From Ottowia oryzae (GTDB taxonomy: Bacteria; Pseudomonadota; Gammaproteobacteria; Burkholderiales; Burkholderiaceae_C): DNA of 64,000 nucleotides. A program made the position numbers and the translations under genes. Below are positions 45,588 to 54,311 of the stretch, piece by piece (within the stretch, counting starts at the first letter, position 1; each line of letters opens with the position of its first letter). Below the pieces are notes generated by a model. The model ran no database searches and was not told where the DNA came from. It saw only the letters and a list, made by a program, of their open reading frames with translations. The stretch covers positions 496,001 through 560,000 of the forward strand of contig NZ_CP027666.1 in the NCBI RefSeq assembly GCF_003008535.1, written 5' to 3'.

Positions 45588-47038
45588 GGCGCGATTCTAG
45601 GGGGCGGGGCAGGCACTGGCGGCGGCGGGGTTTCCGTGGCGGGGGCATCGGCCGGGGGCGGCGCGGCGTCGGCGGTGGGCGCGGCGGGGGCGCTCAGGGC
45701 TTGGCCTGGCGGCGGCGCGATGGATGCGGGCGCCGCAACGTCGGGGGGCAAGGGCGTGGGGTGGTGGTCCGTGGTGACGGGCACGCCGGATGCGCTGGCA
45801 GCGGGCAGCGGCGCGGGTGAGGTCGACGGCTCGGTGGGCGGCGGCAAAAGCGCCGCATCCGCCGATTCGGCCTGAGCCGCTGGTGCAGCAGGCGTTGGCG
45901 CAGGCACCGCCGCAGCGATGGGCGCCGCCGCCTCTGGCTGCCCGCCGTCGGGCCGGCCCACGCGGCCGCCCAGGTACAGCAGCGCGACGTAGGGCCACAG
46001 CCAGCCCACCCATTGCGCCAGGCCGTTGAAGTGGATGAAGCGCCCCTGCTCCCACTGCTGCAGCGTCAGTGAAAAGTACGCGCTCTCGGGCGCCGCGTTC
46101 AGCATGACCAGCTGCGCGATCAACACCGCCACCAGCAGCACCACGCACACCCGGCCGGGCAGCAGCGCCGTGAGCGCCGCGGCGAACACCGCCGCCAGCA
46201 GGCCCAGCTCTACCGGCGCGCTGATCCAGGCCCAGGCGTGGATGGGGCCGTAGCTCAGCCCCGCCGACAGCGCCGACACCAGCACGCCCGCGATCAACGC
46301 CATGGCGGCAAACAGCAGGCGCCGCCCCTTGTGGCGAATGACGGTGTAGCCCAGCAGGCAAGGCACCAGCGCGCCCAGCGCCACGCAGGTCAGCTCCACG
46401 CCCGGCAGCAGCGGCTGCAGATCCAGCTCGCGCAGGGGAAGCCATTCCAGAAAGGGCGTGTCGACCAGCAGGTTGGCCAGGCCTTCTTCCAGCCGCTCAT
46501 ACACCTGGCCCAGGCCAAAGGCCACTGGCGCCGGAAACAGCAGGCCCACGGGCCACAACGCCAGCAGCACCAGGGCGCCGCGCGAATCGCGCACGAACCA
46601 GCGCGCCCGAAAGCGCCGCCAGCGGTCGATGGCGCCCAGCCGCGCCAGCACGGCGGCAGTCAATGCGCCCAGCAGCCCGCCCGCGGCGTTGAAGCCCAGG
46701 TCCACGTTCGACGCCACCCGCGTGGGCAGGTACGACTGCAGCGACTCCATCACGAACGACAGCCCGGCCGCTACCAGTGTGGCCAGCACCACCGCCAGCC
46801 AGCGCTGCCGCAGGCGCTGCAGCATCGCCAGCGTCAGCAGAAAGCCGAACGGCATGTAGCCGATGAGGTTGGAGATCAGGTCAAACCGCGTCCAGTACTG
46901 CGGCCAGGGCGCGTTCAGGTAGGCCCACGGGGCGATGCCCTGGTCGCGCCAGCCGGTGAACGGAAACAGGCTGGCGTAGACGATCAGCGTGGCGTAAACC
47001 AGCGCCAGGGGCAGGGCGGCCGATTTGTAGCGGTGCAT
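45584..47038 (-). CDS. VanZ-family membrane protein with Pro/Ala-rich tail
   Basis: 484 residues. The N-terminal 125 residues carry the VanZ fold (FDLISNLIGYMPFGFLL, FVMESLQSYLPTRVASNVDLGFN) and further membrane helices run to about residue 365. The last 115 residues are a low-complexity Pro/Ala/Thr tail with no hydrophobic segment. VanZ proteins are linked to teicoplanin resistance in enterococci, but most, like this one, have unknown roles. It lies 19 bases after hemJ and overlaps the ferredoxin gene. Confidence 0.85.
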   Translation of the reverse strand: MHRYKSAALPLALVYATLIVYASLFPFTGWRDQGIAPWAYLNAPWPQYWTRFDLISNLIGYMPFGFLLTLAMLQRLRQRWLAVVLATLVAAGLSFVMESLQSYLPTRVASNVDLGFNAAGGLLGALTAAVLARLGAIDRWRRFRARWFVRDSRGALVLLALWPVGLLFPAPVAFGLGQVYERLEEGLANLLVDTPFLEWLPLRELDLQPLLPGVELTCVALGALVPCLLGYTVIRHKGRRLLFAAMALIAGVLVSALSAGLSYGPIHAWAWISAPVELGLLAAVFAAALTALLPGRVCVVLLVAVLIAQLVMLNAAPESAYFSLTLQQWEQGRFIHFNGLAQWVGWLWPYVALLYLGGRVGRPDGGQPEAAAPIAAAVPAPTPAAPAAQAESADAALLPPPTEPSTSPAPLPAASASGVPVTTDHHPTPLPPDVAAPASIAPPPGQALSAPAAPTADAAPPPADAPATETPPPPVPAPPPRIAP

Positions 47039-47057
47039 GGCGCGCGGGCGCGGCCGT

Positions 47058-47486
47058 TCAGAACGGTTTGACGACCACCAGCATCACGGCCGCCAGCAGC
47101 AGCAGCACCGGCACTTCGTTGAACCAGCGGAACCACCGGTGGCTGTGCATCGGCTCGCCGCGCTGGCTTTGCGCCAGCAGGCGGCCGCACCACGCGTGGT
47201 AGGCGATCAGCAGCAGCACGATCAGCAGCTTGGCGTGCAGCCAGCCGTTGCCCGGCCCGCGCCCGATGCCGTAACCCAGCCACAGCCACAGCCCCAGGCC
47301 GATGGCGGGCACCGCCAGCAGGGTCATGAAGCGGTAGAGCTTGCGCGACATCAGCAGCAGCCGCTCGCGCTCGGCCACGGAACCCGGCGGCACCATGGCC
47401 AGGTTGACGTAGATGCGTGGCAAATAGAACAGACCGGCGAACCAGCTGGTCACGAAGACGATGTGCAGTGCCTTGACCCAGAGCAT
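47058..47486 (-). CDS. hemJ: Protoporphyrinogen oxidase HemJ (CopD-like)
   Basis: 142 residues from the ATG at 47486, the usual HemJ length. Four membrane helices; the start MLWVKALHIVFVTSWFAGLF has the conserved His of helix 1, and HAKLLIVLLLIAYH gives the second conserved His/Lys helix. HemJ oxidises protoporphyrinogen IX to protoporphyrin IX in bacteria lacking HemG or HemY. The assignment is supported by hemB lying divergently 300 bases away. A generic CopD-like annotation is the alternative. Confidence 0.8.
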   Translation of the reverse strand: MLWVKALHIVFVTSWFAGLFYLPRIYVNLAMVPPGSVAERERLLLMSRKLYRFMTLLAVPAIGLGLWLWLGYGIGRGPGNGWLHAKLLIVLLLIAYHAWCGRLLAQSQRGEPMHSHRWFRWFNEVPVLLLLAAVMLVVVKPF

Positions 47487-47549
47487 GCGCCCGAGTGTAG
47501 CGACCGCATCGCGCCCCGCCCGCCGTAGAACCACGCATCGGCCGGGCAG

Positions 47550-47577
47550 AAAAAACCCCGGCACGAGGGCCGGGGTT
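47550..47577 (-). terminator. Intrinsic terminator of the candidate sRNA
   Basis: A 9-bp stem AACCCCGGC/GCCGGGGTT with a 6-base loop and six U at the 3' end on the minus strand. No minus-strand protein gene precedes it within the hemB-hemJ gap, which is what led to the sRNA call. Confidence 0.85.
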
Positions 47578-47651
47578 AAAAAGCCTGTCTGCTGTCACAC
47601 GTCGAGGCTCCCGCTCAGGGAGGAAAAGCGGGGAGCGGCAAGCCGCTCGAC
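47550..47651 (-). ncRNA. Candidate small RNA with anti-Shine-Dalgarno loop
   Basis: No protein gene of normal size lies here, yet there is a promoter (47657-47685), then about 100 bases ending in a strong terminator (9-bp stem 47554-47562 with 47569-47577, six U). The body folds into an outer stem GTCGAG/CTCGAC enclosing a 9-bp stem (GCTCCC-C-GCT with AGCGGGAGC) whose loop reads TTTCCTCCCTG, a perfect complement of a strong ribosome-binding site. This is the form of trans-acting sRNAs with C/U-rich loops. I cannot match it to a named family. Confidence 0.65.
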
Positions 47652-47656
47652 TCGCA

Positions 47657-47685
47657 ATATAGCAAAAGTAGTCATCACGAACAAA
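47657..47685 (-). promoter_or_regulatory. Promoter of the candidate sRNA
   Basis: On the minus strand: TTGTTC, 17 bases, TATATT. The predicted start is near 47651, at the base of the outer stem of the RNA. Confidence 0.6.
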
Positions 47686-47786
47686 CGAATTAGCCGCCAA
47701 ATGTTTGCATACTTATCATCTTCGCCACACGGGTTTACCCTAGTGCTGGGATGGAGGCCTGCGCGCGTTGGGGCACAATTTTCCCC

Positions 47787-48782
<996 letters not shown>

Positions 48783-48794
<12 letters not shown>

Positions 48795-48835
48795 CTGCCA
48801 GCGCAGGCTGCACCAGCGCCAGAACCACCTTTTAC
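48783..48835 (+). repeat. 11-spaced repeat, copy 12, supplying the hemB stop
   Basis: TTGAATAAATAGCTGCCAGCGC region: the block ATAGCTGCCAGCGC, then 11 bases, then GCGCCAGAACCACCTTTTACG. The hemB stop TAG is the TAG of the repeat's ATAGCTG. Confidence 0.9.
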
Positions 48836-48850
48836 GCAAAGAATCCATCC

Positions 48851-50014
48851 GTGCAGATTGTTGAGTTCACCGCGGGCAGCCTGCGTTTTGCCGAAGGCGT
48901 GCCCGGGCAGGCGCCGGCCGACGGCTTTGTCTGGGTCTACCTGGACCGCGCCGAATACCTGACGCGCGCGGTCGAGCTGCAAGGCATCGCGCAGCGCCTG
49001 GGCGGCTCGCCGCTGCTGGACGTGCACGTGAAGGACCTGGCCAGCGACGTGCACCCCTCGGGCTACGACGCCACATCGGTGTACGACCTGATCATCTTCC
49101 GCCGCCTGGCCACCGCCAGCGAAGTGCGGCCCGGCAGCGCCGAGGCGGCAGCGGCGCGCACCACCGCAGACGCCGTGGCCGCGGCGGCCTCAAGCGGCGG
49201 GGCAGGCGCGTCGGTGGCCAGCGCGTACGCGCGCATCGAATCCCACCCGGTGGGCTTTGCCGTGTTTGACCGGCTGCTGATCAGCGTGCACCCCGGCGGC
49301 TGCAACGTGGCCAAAAACTACGTGCAACGCTTTCTGGATGACGCCAAGCTGAGCGTGGACGCGCTGGGCACGCGCACCCGCGTGCCGCAAAGCCCGGCCG
49401 ATCTGACGCTGCGCATGGTCAACAACATGGTCGACAGCTACCTGGACCTGCGCAAGGACCTGACGGCCGCCATGGAGCACGCGCAAGGCGAGCTGCTCAA
49501 ACCCACGCCCGACCAGGACACCTGGGGCGACATCATGTTCGCGCGCAAGCGCCTGCACGTGCTGCAGGACCTGTGCGAAGAGCAGCAGGACGCCATGCAG
49601 GAATGGCTGGACACGCTGCGCGAGCTGCCCCTGTCCAGCTACCACACCGACGCCGCGCAGGCGCTGGCGCGGCGCGACCAGCTGGTGGCCCGCGCGCGCG
49701 ACGTGATGGAGCACATCGACCGCGTGCTGCACCACGCGCGGCGGCTGGAGCAATCGGCCGAAACCGCCGTGCAGATCCACTTTGCCGCCCAGGGCCAGCG
49801 CACCAACGACATCATGCGCACACTGACAGCGGTGACGGCCATCTTCCTGCCGCTGAACCTGTTCACCGGGTTTTTCGGCATGAATTTCGACCACCTGCCG
49901 CTGATCCACAGCACCGAAGGCATGTGGCTGGCGCTGGGCCTGCTGGCGCTGCTGGCCACGGGCATCTGGGTGATCTTCCGGCGACGGCGCTACATTGCGC
50001 CTGACGACCGCTGA
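48851..50014 (+). CDS. CorA-family divalent metal transporter
   Basis: 387 residues with a GTG start at 48851. A large N-terminal cytoplasmic alpha/beta domain and long helix (about residues 180-310) are followed by two membrane helices, with the CorA pore motif GMN in GFFGMNFDHLP. CorA/ZntB proteins move Mg2+, Co2+, Ni2+ or Zn2+; the ion is not determined. An Ala/Ser-rich insertion (about residues 96-125) interrupts the N-terminal domain. It follows hemB and repeat copy 12. Confidence 0.92.
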   Translation: MQIVEFTAGSLRFAEGVPGQAPADGFVWVYLDRAEYLTRAVELQGIAQRLGGSPLLDVHVKDLASDVHPSGYDATSVYDLIIFRRLATASEVRPGSAEAAAARTTADAVAAAASSGGAGASVASAYARIESHPVGFAVFDRLLISVHPGGCNVAKNYVQRFLDDAKLSVDALGTRTRVPQSPADLTLRMVNNMVDSYLDLRKDLTAAMEHAQGELLKPTPDQDTWGDIMFARKRLHVLQDLCEEQQDAMQEWLDTLRELPLSSYHTDAAQALARRDQLVARARDVMEHIDRVLHHARRLEQSAETAVQIHFAAQGQRTNDIMRTLTAVTAIFLPLNLFTGFFGMNFDHLPLIHSTEGMWLALGLLALLATGIWVIFRRRRYIAPDDR

Positions 50015-50064
50015 AGGCACCGCACCCGCGTGCCATGCGCCGCCACCCTTGACCGGGCCTGCCC

Positions 50065-51189
50065 ATGGACTCACTGGACCTGATCCAAACCTTTCGCGAA
50101 GTGGCCCAGCGCGGCAGCTTTGCGGCCGCGGCGCGCGCCACCGACATGTCGCCCGCCAACGTCAGCAAGTACATCGCCCAGCTGGAAAAGCGCTTTGGCG
50201 TGCGCCTGTTCAACCGCACCACGCGGCAGGTGTCGCTGACGGACGCGGGCCAGCTGCTGCTGGAGCGCAGCGGCGCCCTGCTGGAGCTGATCGACCTGAC
50301 CGCCGACGAGCTGCACGAGCGCGCCACCAAGCCCAGCGGCCGCCTGTCCGTCACCGCGCCGCACGGGATGATGCTGACGCAGCTGCCTGAGCTGCTGGGC
50401 AACTTCATGCAGCGCTACCCCGATGTCAGCGTGGACCTGCGCGTCACCAACCGCGTGGTGGACCTGGCCGCCGACGGGGTGGATCTGGCGGTGCGCATCG
50501 GCCCCATTGAAGACGACAACATCATCGTGCGCCGCCTGGTGCCGCTGGACTACGTGGTGGCCGCCTCGCCCGAGTACTGGAACCGCCACGGGCGCCCGAG
50601 CCACCCCAGCGAGCTGGCGCAGCACGCGCAGCTGGCGTACGCGCTGCCGGGCGACACGCCGCACTGGCAGTTCACCGTGGACGGGCGCACGCAGAGCATC
50701 GCGCTGCAGCAGCCGCGCTTTTGCGCCACCGACGCCGCCCCGCTGCGCAAGCTGGCCGCGCAAGGGCTGGGCGTGATCTGGTCGCCGCGGCTGGCGATCT
50801 TCGAGGCGCTGGCGCGCGGCGATCTGGAAGCCGCGCTGCAAAACTTTTCGATTCAGGGCATGTGGGTCTATGCCGCCTACGCCCAGCGGCGCCACAACAG
50901 CGCCGCACTGCGCGCGCTGCTGGACTTCCTGGACGAGCGGCTGCGGGTGCGCGACGGCAAGATCCCGGTCATGCTTGAGCTGAGCACGCCACCCGACGCC
51001 CAGGCGCCGAAATCTGGCGAGGAGCCCAGGGAGAAAGCGCCCGCGAAACCTTCAGTGAAACCTGGGGCGAAACCGGCCGCCCAACGCGGCACCGGATCCA
51101 GCACGCCATTGGCGCCTCCGTCAGACGCGACGGCAGACGGCGCGCCTGCGCCCGGCCCCGCCCGCAAGGCGCCGCGCAAGAAGGCCTGA
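50065..51189 (+). CDS. LysR-family regulator with Lys/Pro/Ala-rich tail
   Basis: 374 residues. The N-terminal winged helix-turn-helix (SFAAAARATDMSPANVSKYIAQLEKRFGVRLFNRTTRQVSLTDAG, given here as about residues 18-62) is of the LysR type with a Ser-Asn-Lys core, followed by the effector-binding domain to about residue 300. The last 65 residues are an unusual low-complexity basic tail (KPSVKPGAKPAA; ending PARKAPRKKA) that most LysR proteins lack. The gene faces a dienelactone hydrolase gene convergently, so its target is not obvious. Confidence 0.9.
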   Translation: MDSLDLIQTFREVAQRGSFAAAARATDMSPANVSKYIAQLEKRFGVRLFNRTTRQVSLTDAGQLLLERSGALLELIDLTADELHERATKPSGRLSVTAPHGMMLTQLPELLGNFMQRYPDVSVDLRVTNRVVDLAADGVDLAVRIGPIEDDNIIVRRLVPLDYVVAASPEYWNRHGRPSHPSELAQHAQLAYALPGDTPHWQFTVDGRTQSIALQQPRFCATDAAPLRKLAAQGLGVIWSPRLAIFEALARGDLEAALQNFSIQGMWVYAAYAQRRHNSAALRALLDFLDERLRVRDGKIPVMLELSTPPDAQAPKSGEEPREKAPAKPSVKPGAKPAAQRGTGSSTPLAPPSDATADGAPAPGPARKAPRKKA

Positions 51190-51260
51190 GCCCCCCGCGC
51201 CGCATCCGGGCGCGCAAACTGGGGGCACGTCACCTGCGCGCCACGAAGGCGCCCGCGCCC

Positions 51261-51953
51261 TCAACCCACGTGCTGCGCCAGAAAGGCCAGCGTGCGCTCC
51301 AGCGCCTGCTGCGCCGCCGCCGCGTCGTAGGCCGGGCGCTGGTCGCAGTTGAAACCGTGGTGTGCGGGGTAGATGAACACCTGCACGGCCGGGTGCGCCT
51401 GCTGCAGCGCCTTCACGCCGTCCAGCGGTACCGAGCCGTCGTTGTCCGACAGGTGCGCCATCACCGGCACCTTGGGCTGGCGCGCGATTTCGGCCGGCTG
51501 CGTCATGCCGCCGCCGTAGTAGGGCACGGCGGCCGACAGGCCCGTGGCCAGCGCCGCCGCGCGCCACGCCCACAGGCCGCCCCAGCAGTAGCCGACGACG
51601 GCCACCTTCTGGCCGCCGCTGGCCTGCGCGGCGTAGTCGATCGCGCCCTGAACGTCGGGCAGCACGCCGGGCGCGGGCAGCGCTTCGGCCTTGACCTTGA
51701 GCTGGATGCCCGCCTTCACCTCGGCGTCGGTATAGCCCATGTCCACGCCCGGCTGCACGCGCTGGAACAACGCGGGCGCGACGGCCAGGTAGCCGGCGCG
51801 CGCGTAACCGTCGGCCACGTCGCGGATGTGCGAGTTGACGCCAAAGATCTCTTGCAGCACCACCACCGCGCCGCGCGGCGCGCCCTCCGGCTGGGCCACG
51901 TAGGCGGGCAGTTTCTGGCCGTCGGCCGCGGTGATTTCAAGCATCTGTCCCAT
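51261..51953 (-). CDS. Dienelactone hydrolase family protein
   Basis: 230 residues. The nucleophile is Cys in VGYCWGG, the acid Asp in LSDNDGSVP, and the His is in PAHHGFNCD, the classical dienelactone hydrolase triad. QEIFGVNSHIRDV contributes the Glu that tunes the Cys. No chlorocatechol gene cluster is nearby, so the natural substrate may be another lactone or ester. Cytoplasmic. Confidence 0.93.
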   Translation of the reverse strand: MGQMLEITAADGQKLPAYVAQPEGAPRGAVVVLQEIFGVNSHIRDVADGYARAGYLAVAPALFQRVQPGVDMGYTDAEVKAGIQLKVKAEALPAPGVLPDVQGAIDYAAQASGGQKVAVVGYCWGGLWAWRAAALATGLSAAVPYYGGGMTQPAEIARQPKVPVMAHLSDNDGSVPLDGVKALQQAHPAVQVFIYPAHHGFNCDQRPAYDAAAAQQALERTLAFLAQHVG

Positions 51954-51967
51954 GGTGGATTAACTCC

Positions 51968-52020
51968 TGTTTTAATAGCTGCCAGCGCACTTGCAGCCTG
52001 CGCCAGAGGGCAACTGGTTT
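51968..52020 (+). repeat. 11-spaced repeat, copy 13
   Basis: TTTTAATAGCTGCCAGCGC, 11 bases, GCGCCAGAGGGCAACTGGTTT. It occupies the 68-base gap between two co-directional minus-strand genes and ends directly at the stop of the isomerase-like gene. Confidence 0.88.
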
Positions 52021-52021
52021 G

Positions 52022-52621
52022 TCAAAGCCCCAGCTTGCGCTGCAAAAAGTCCAGCCTGTCCTGGCCCCAGAACATCTCGCCTTCGACCACGTAGGTGGGC
52101 GCGCCAAACACGCCCGCGTCGATGGCGGCCTGGGTGTGCGCTTCCAAGCGCGCCAGCGTGTCGGCGTCTTTGGATTGCGCCAGCCGTTCGGCGGGCAGGT
52201 CGGTTTCTTCCAGCAGCTCGGTCAAGGTGCCGTCGTTGGCGATGTCGCGCTCTTCGCGCCAGCAGGCGGCCAGCACGGCGCCGGCCAGGCGCATGGCGGC
52301 GGGCATGCCGTCGGCGTGCGCCACGGCGGTGATCAGCAGCGACGAAGCAGCGGCGTCCACCGGGAAGTAGCGCGGCTGCACGTTCAGCGCCACGCCCAGG
52401 TGGTCGGCAAACCGGCGCAGTTCGACCAGGCGGTAGGCCTGGCGCTGCGCCGCGCGCTGGAGCAAGGGCAGCCCGCCTGAGACCGCGAAGATGCGGCCAT
52501 AGTCCACCGGCAGCACGCGCACGTCGCGCCGGTGCGCGGCCAGCAGCGCCGCCAGGCGCTCGTGCCCCAGGTACGCCCAGGGGCTGGGGGTGGCGAAGTA
52601 GTAGTCGATGGCGCGGTCCAC
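52022..52621 (-). CDS. DsbA-family isomerase (2-hydroxychromene-2-carboxylate isomerase-like)
   Basis: 199 residues. A kappa-class GST/DsbA fold with the glutathione-site Ser region YYFATPSPWAYLGHERL at the N-terminus and the cis-Pro loop GVFGAPTYVVEGEMFWGQDRL, given as about residues 168-188. These motifs are shared by 2-hydroxychromene-2-carboxylate isomerases of naphthalene degradation; no such pathway is nearby, so the substrate is open. Cytoplasmic, no CxxC. Confidence 0.9.
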   Translation of the reverse strand: MDRAIDYYFATPSPWAYLGHERLAALLAAHRRDVRVLPVDYGRIFAVSGGLPLLQRAAQRQAYRLVELRRFADHLGVALNVQPRYFPVDAAASSLLITAVAHADGMPAAMRLAGAVLAACWREERDIANDGTLTELLEETDLPAERLAQSKDADTLARLEAHTQAAIDAGVFGAPTYVVEGEMFWGQDRLDFLQRKLGL

Positions 52622-52693
52622 GGTGGTCTCCTGTTCCTGATAATGCCTGGGCGTTTTTTACCCCGACCACGGCATTCTTGCAGGAGACAGGAC

Positions 52694-53443
52694 ATGGGCG
52701 ACAAGGTATTGCTGGTCACCGGCGGCAGCCGCGGCATTGGCGCCGCCACGGCCCGGCTGGCTGCGGCCGACGGCTGGGCGGTGGCGGTGAACTACACCGC
52801 CAATTCACTGGCCGCCGACGAGGTGGTGCGCGCCATTCGCGCGGCGGGCGGGCAGGCCATCGCCGTGCAGGCCGACGTGGCCGATGAGGCGCAGGTGCTG
52901 AAGATGTTTGCCCACATCGACGCCAAGCTGGGCCGCCTGACGGGCCTGGTCAACAACGCGGGCGTGGTGGACCAGGCCCAGCGCGTGGAAGACATGAGCG
53001 TGGCGCGCTGGCGCCGCATGTTCGACATCAACGTGATCGGCAGCATGCTGTGCGCGCGCGAAGCGGTGCGGCGCATGGGCCCGCGCGGCGGCGGCGCGGG
53101 CGGCGCCATCGTCAACGTATCCAGCGCGGCGGCTCGGCTGGGCTCGCCGGGCGAATACGTGGACTACGCGGCGGCCAAAAGCGCGATCGACGCCTTCACC
53201 ATCGGGCTGGCCAAGGAAGTGGCCGCCGACGGCATCCGCGTGAACGCGGTGCGGCCCGGGCTGATCGAGACCGAAATCCACGCATCGGGCGGGCGCCCCG
53301 ACCGCGTGGCCGCGCTGATGGGCCAGGTGCCGATGCGTCGCGGCGGCACCCCCCACGAGGTGGCAGAGCTGATCGTCTGGCTGCTGTCCGACAAGTCGCC
53401 TTACACCACCATGTCCTTGATCGACGTGTCGGGCGGGCGGTAG
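52694..53443 (+). CDS. SDR-family oxidoreductase (glucose dehydrogenase-like)
   Basis: 249 residues from the ATG at 52694 (AGGAGA upstream). The cofactor motif TGGSRGIG is at residues 9-16; NNAG, the catalytic Ser in VNVSSAAA and the pair YVDYAAAK (Tyr-x-x-x-Lys) are intact. The N-terminal pattern with NYTANSLAADEV suggests NADP(H). Substrate unknown; typical of enzymes annotated as 3-oxoacyl-ACP reductase-like. Divergent from the isomerase-like gene and followed by a MaoC-type gene, hinting at acyl-CoA metabolism. Confidence 0.92.
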   Translation: MGDKVLLVTGGSRGIGAATARLAAADGWAVAVNYTANSLAADEVVRAIRAAGGQAIAVQADVADEAQVLKMFAHIDAKLGRLTGLVNNAGVVDQAQRVEDMSVARWRRMFDINVIGSMLCAREAVRRMGPRGGGAGGAIVNVSSAAARLGSPGEYVDYAAAKSAIDAFTIGLAKEVAADGIRVNAVRPGLIETEIHASGGRPDRVAALMGQVPMRRGGTPHEVAELIVWLLSDKSPYTTMSLIDVSGGR

Positions 53444-53573
53444 GCGCTGGCACCCCGCCCGCCGCCGCGGCCTTTGCACCCATGAGACAGCGCGCCGCGC
53501 CGCCGCCCACTACGATGCGCCCAAGCCGTGCCGGGCGCCCCGGCGCCTGCCCACCACCCAACCGGACATCACC

Positions 53574-54083
53574 GTGAACGCACCCGCCACCCCCGCCATC
53601 CAGTACTACTGGGAAGACCTGCCCGTGGACACCACCATCGACCTGGGCAGCCTGACGGTGGACCGCGACGAGGTGCTCGAATTCGCCGGCAAGTACGACC
53701 CGCAGCCCTTTCACCTGAGCGACGAGGCGGCCGCGCAATCCATGTTCGGGCGCCTGGCCGCATCGGGCTGGCACACCTGCGCGATGGTGATGGGGCTGAT
53801 GGCGCGCAACTTTCTGCTGCAGTCGTCCAGCCTGGGCTCGCCCGGCCTGGAAAAACTGAAGTGGCTGAGGCCCGTGTACCCCGGCGACACGTTGACGGTG
53901 CGCCAGCGCATCGTCGAATCGCGGCCGATGGCCTCGCGCCCGGACGTGGGCCTGGTGCGCTCGGTGTGGGAGGCGTTCAACCAAGACGGCGAACAGGTGC
54001 TGATGATGGACGGCTACGGCATGTTCCGCCGCAGAACGCCCGGCGAGGCGGCTAGCGTGGCCGCGCCTTCGCCCGCGAATTGA
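53574..54083 (+). CDS. MaoC-family dehydratase
   Basis: 169 residues with a GTG start at 53574. Hot-dog fold; the hydratase signature is DPQPFHLSDEAA (Asp and His catalytic pair) followed by FGRLAASGWHTCAM. It probably hydrates an enoyl-CoA or dehydrates a hydroxyacyl-CoA; the substrate is unknown. It follows the SDR gene by 130 bases on the same strand and may act with it. Confidence 0.92.
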   Translation: MNAPATPAIQYYWEDLPVDTTIDLGSLTVDRDEVLEFAGKYDPQPFHLSDEAAAQSMFGRLAASGWHTCAMVMGLMARNFLLQSSSLGSPGLEKLKWLRPVYPGDTLTVRQRIVESRPMASRPDVGLVRSVWEAFNQDGEQVLMMDGYGMFRRRTPGEAASVAAPSPAN

Positions 54084-54085
54084 AG

Positions 54086-54137
54086 GCATTTAGCCTTCCA
54101 GCGCCCGCGCAGTGGGCGGCGGCAGCTATGAATAATG
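54086..54137 (-). repeat. 11-spaced repeat, copy 14
   Basis: On the minus strand: TCATAGCTGCCGCCGC, 11 bases, GCGCTGGAAGGCTAAAT. It starts just after the MaoC stop, in the 228-base gap before the convergent lipoprotein gene. The rest of that gap shows nothing recognisable. Confidence 0.85.
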
Positions 54138-54311
54138 CAGCAATCTGCGGATCGGGTGCATTCGGCTGCCGCAACGGCAGCGGCCGCCTTCGACGCGGTG
54201 CTGACGGCTCGGTGAAGTGAAGTGAAGCGCGCCCAGCGCACCTGGGACCGCGCCACGCGCTGGCGGCCACACGCCAACCTCATCACACGGTGATTCGGCG
54301 GATGCGCCGTT

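Noticed and set aside
45584..47038. VanZ-like gene as a glycopeptide resistance determinant
   Set aside because: No vanHAX or vanY genes are nearby, and the VanZ fold is widespread in bacteria with unrelated roles.
47597..47677. A 26-codon open frame (MTTFAILRVERLAA...) over the candidate sRNA
   Set aside because: Its start lies within the promoter spacer, it has no ribosome site, and its sequence is explained by the RNA stems.
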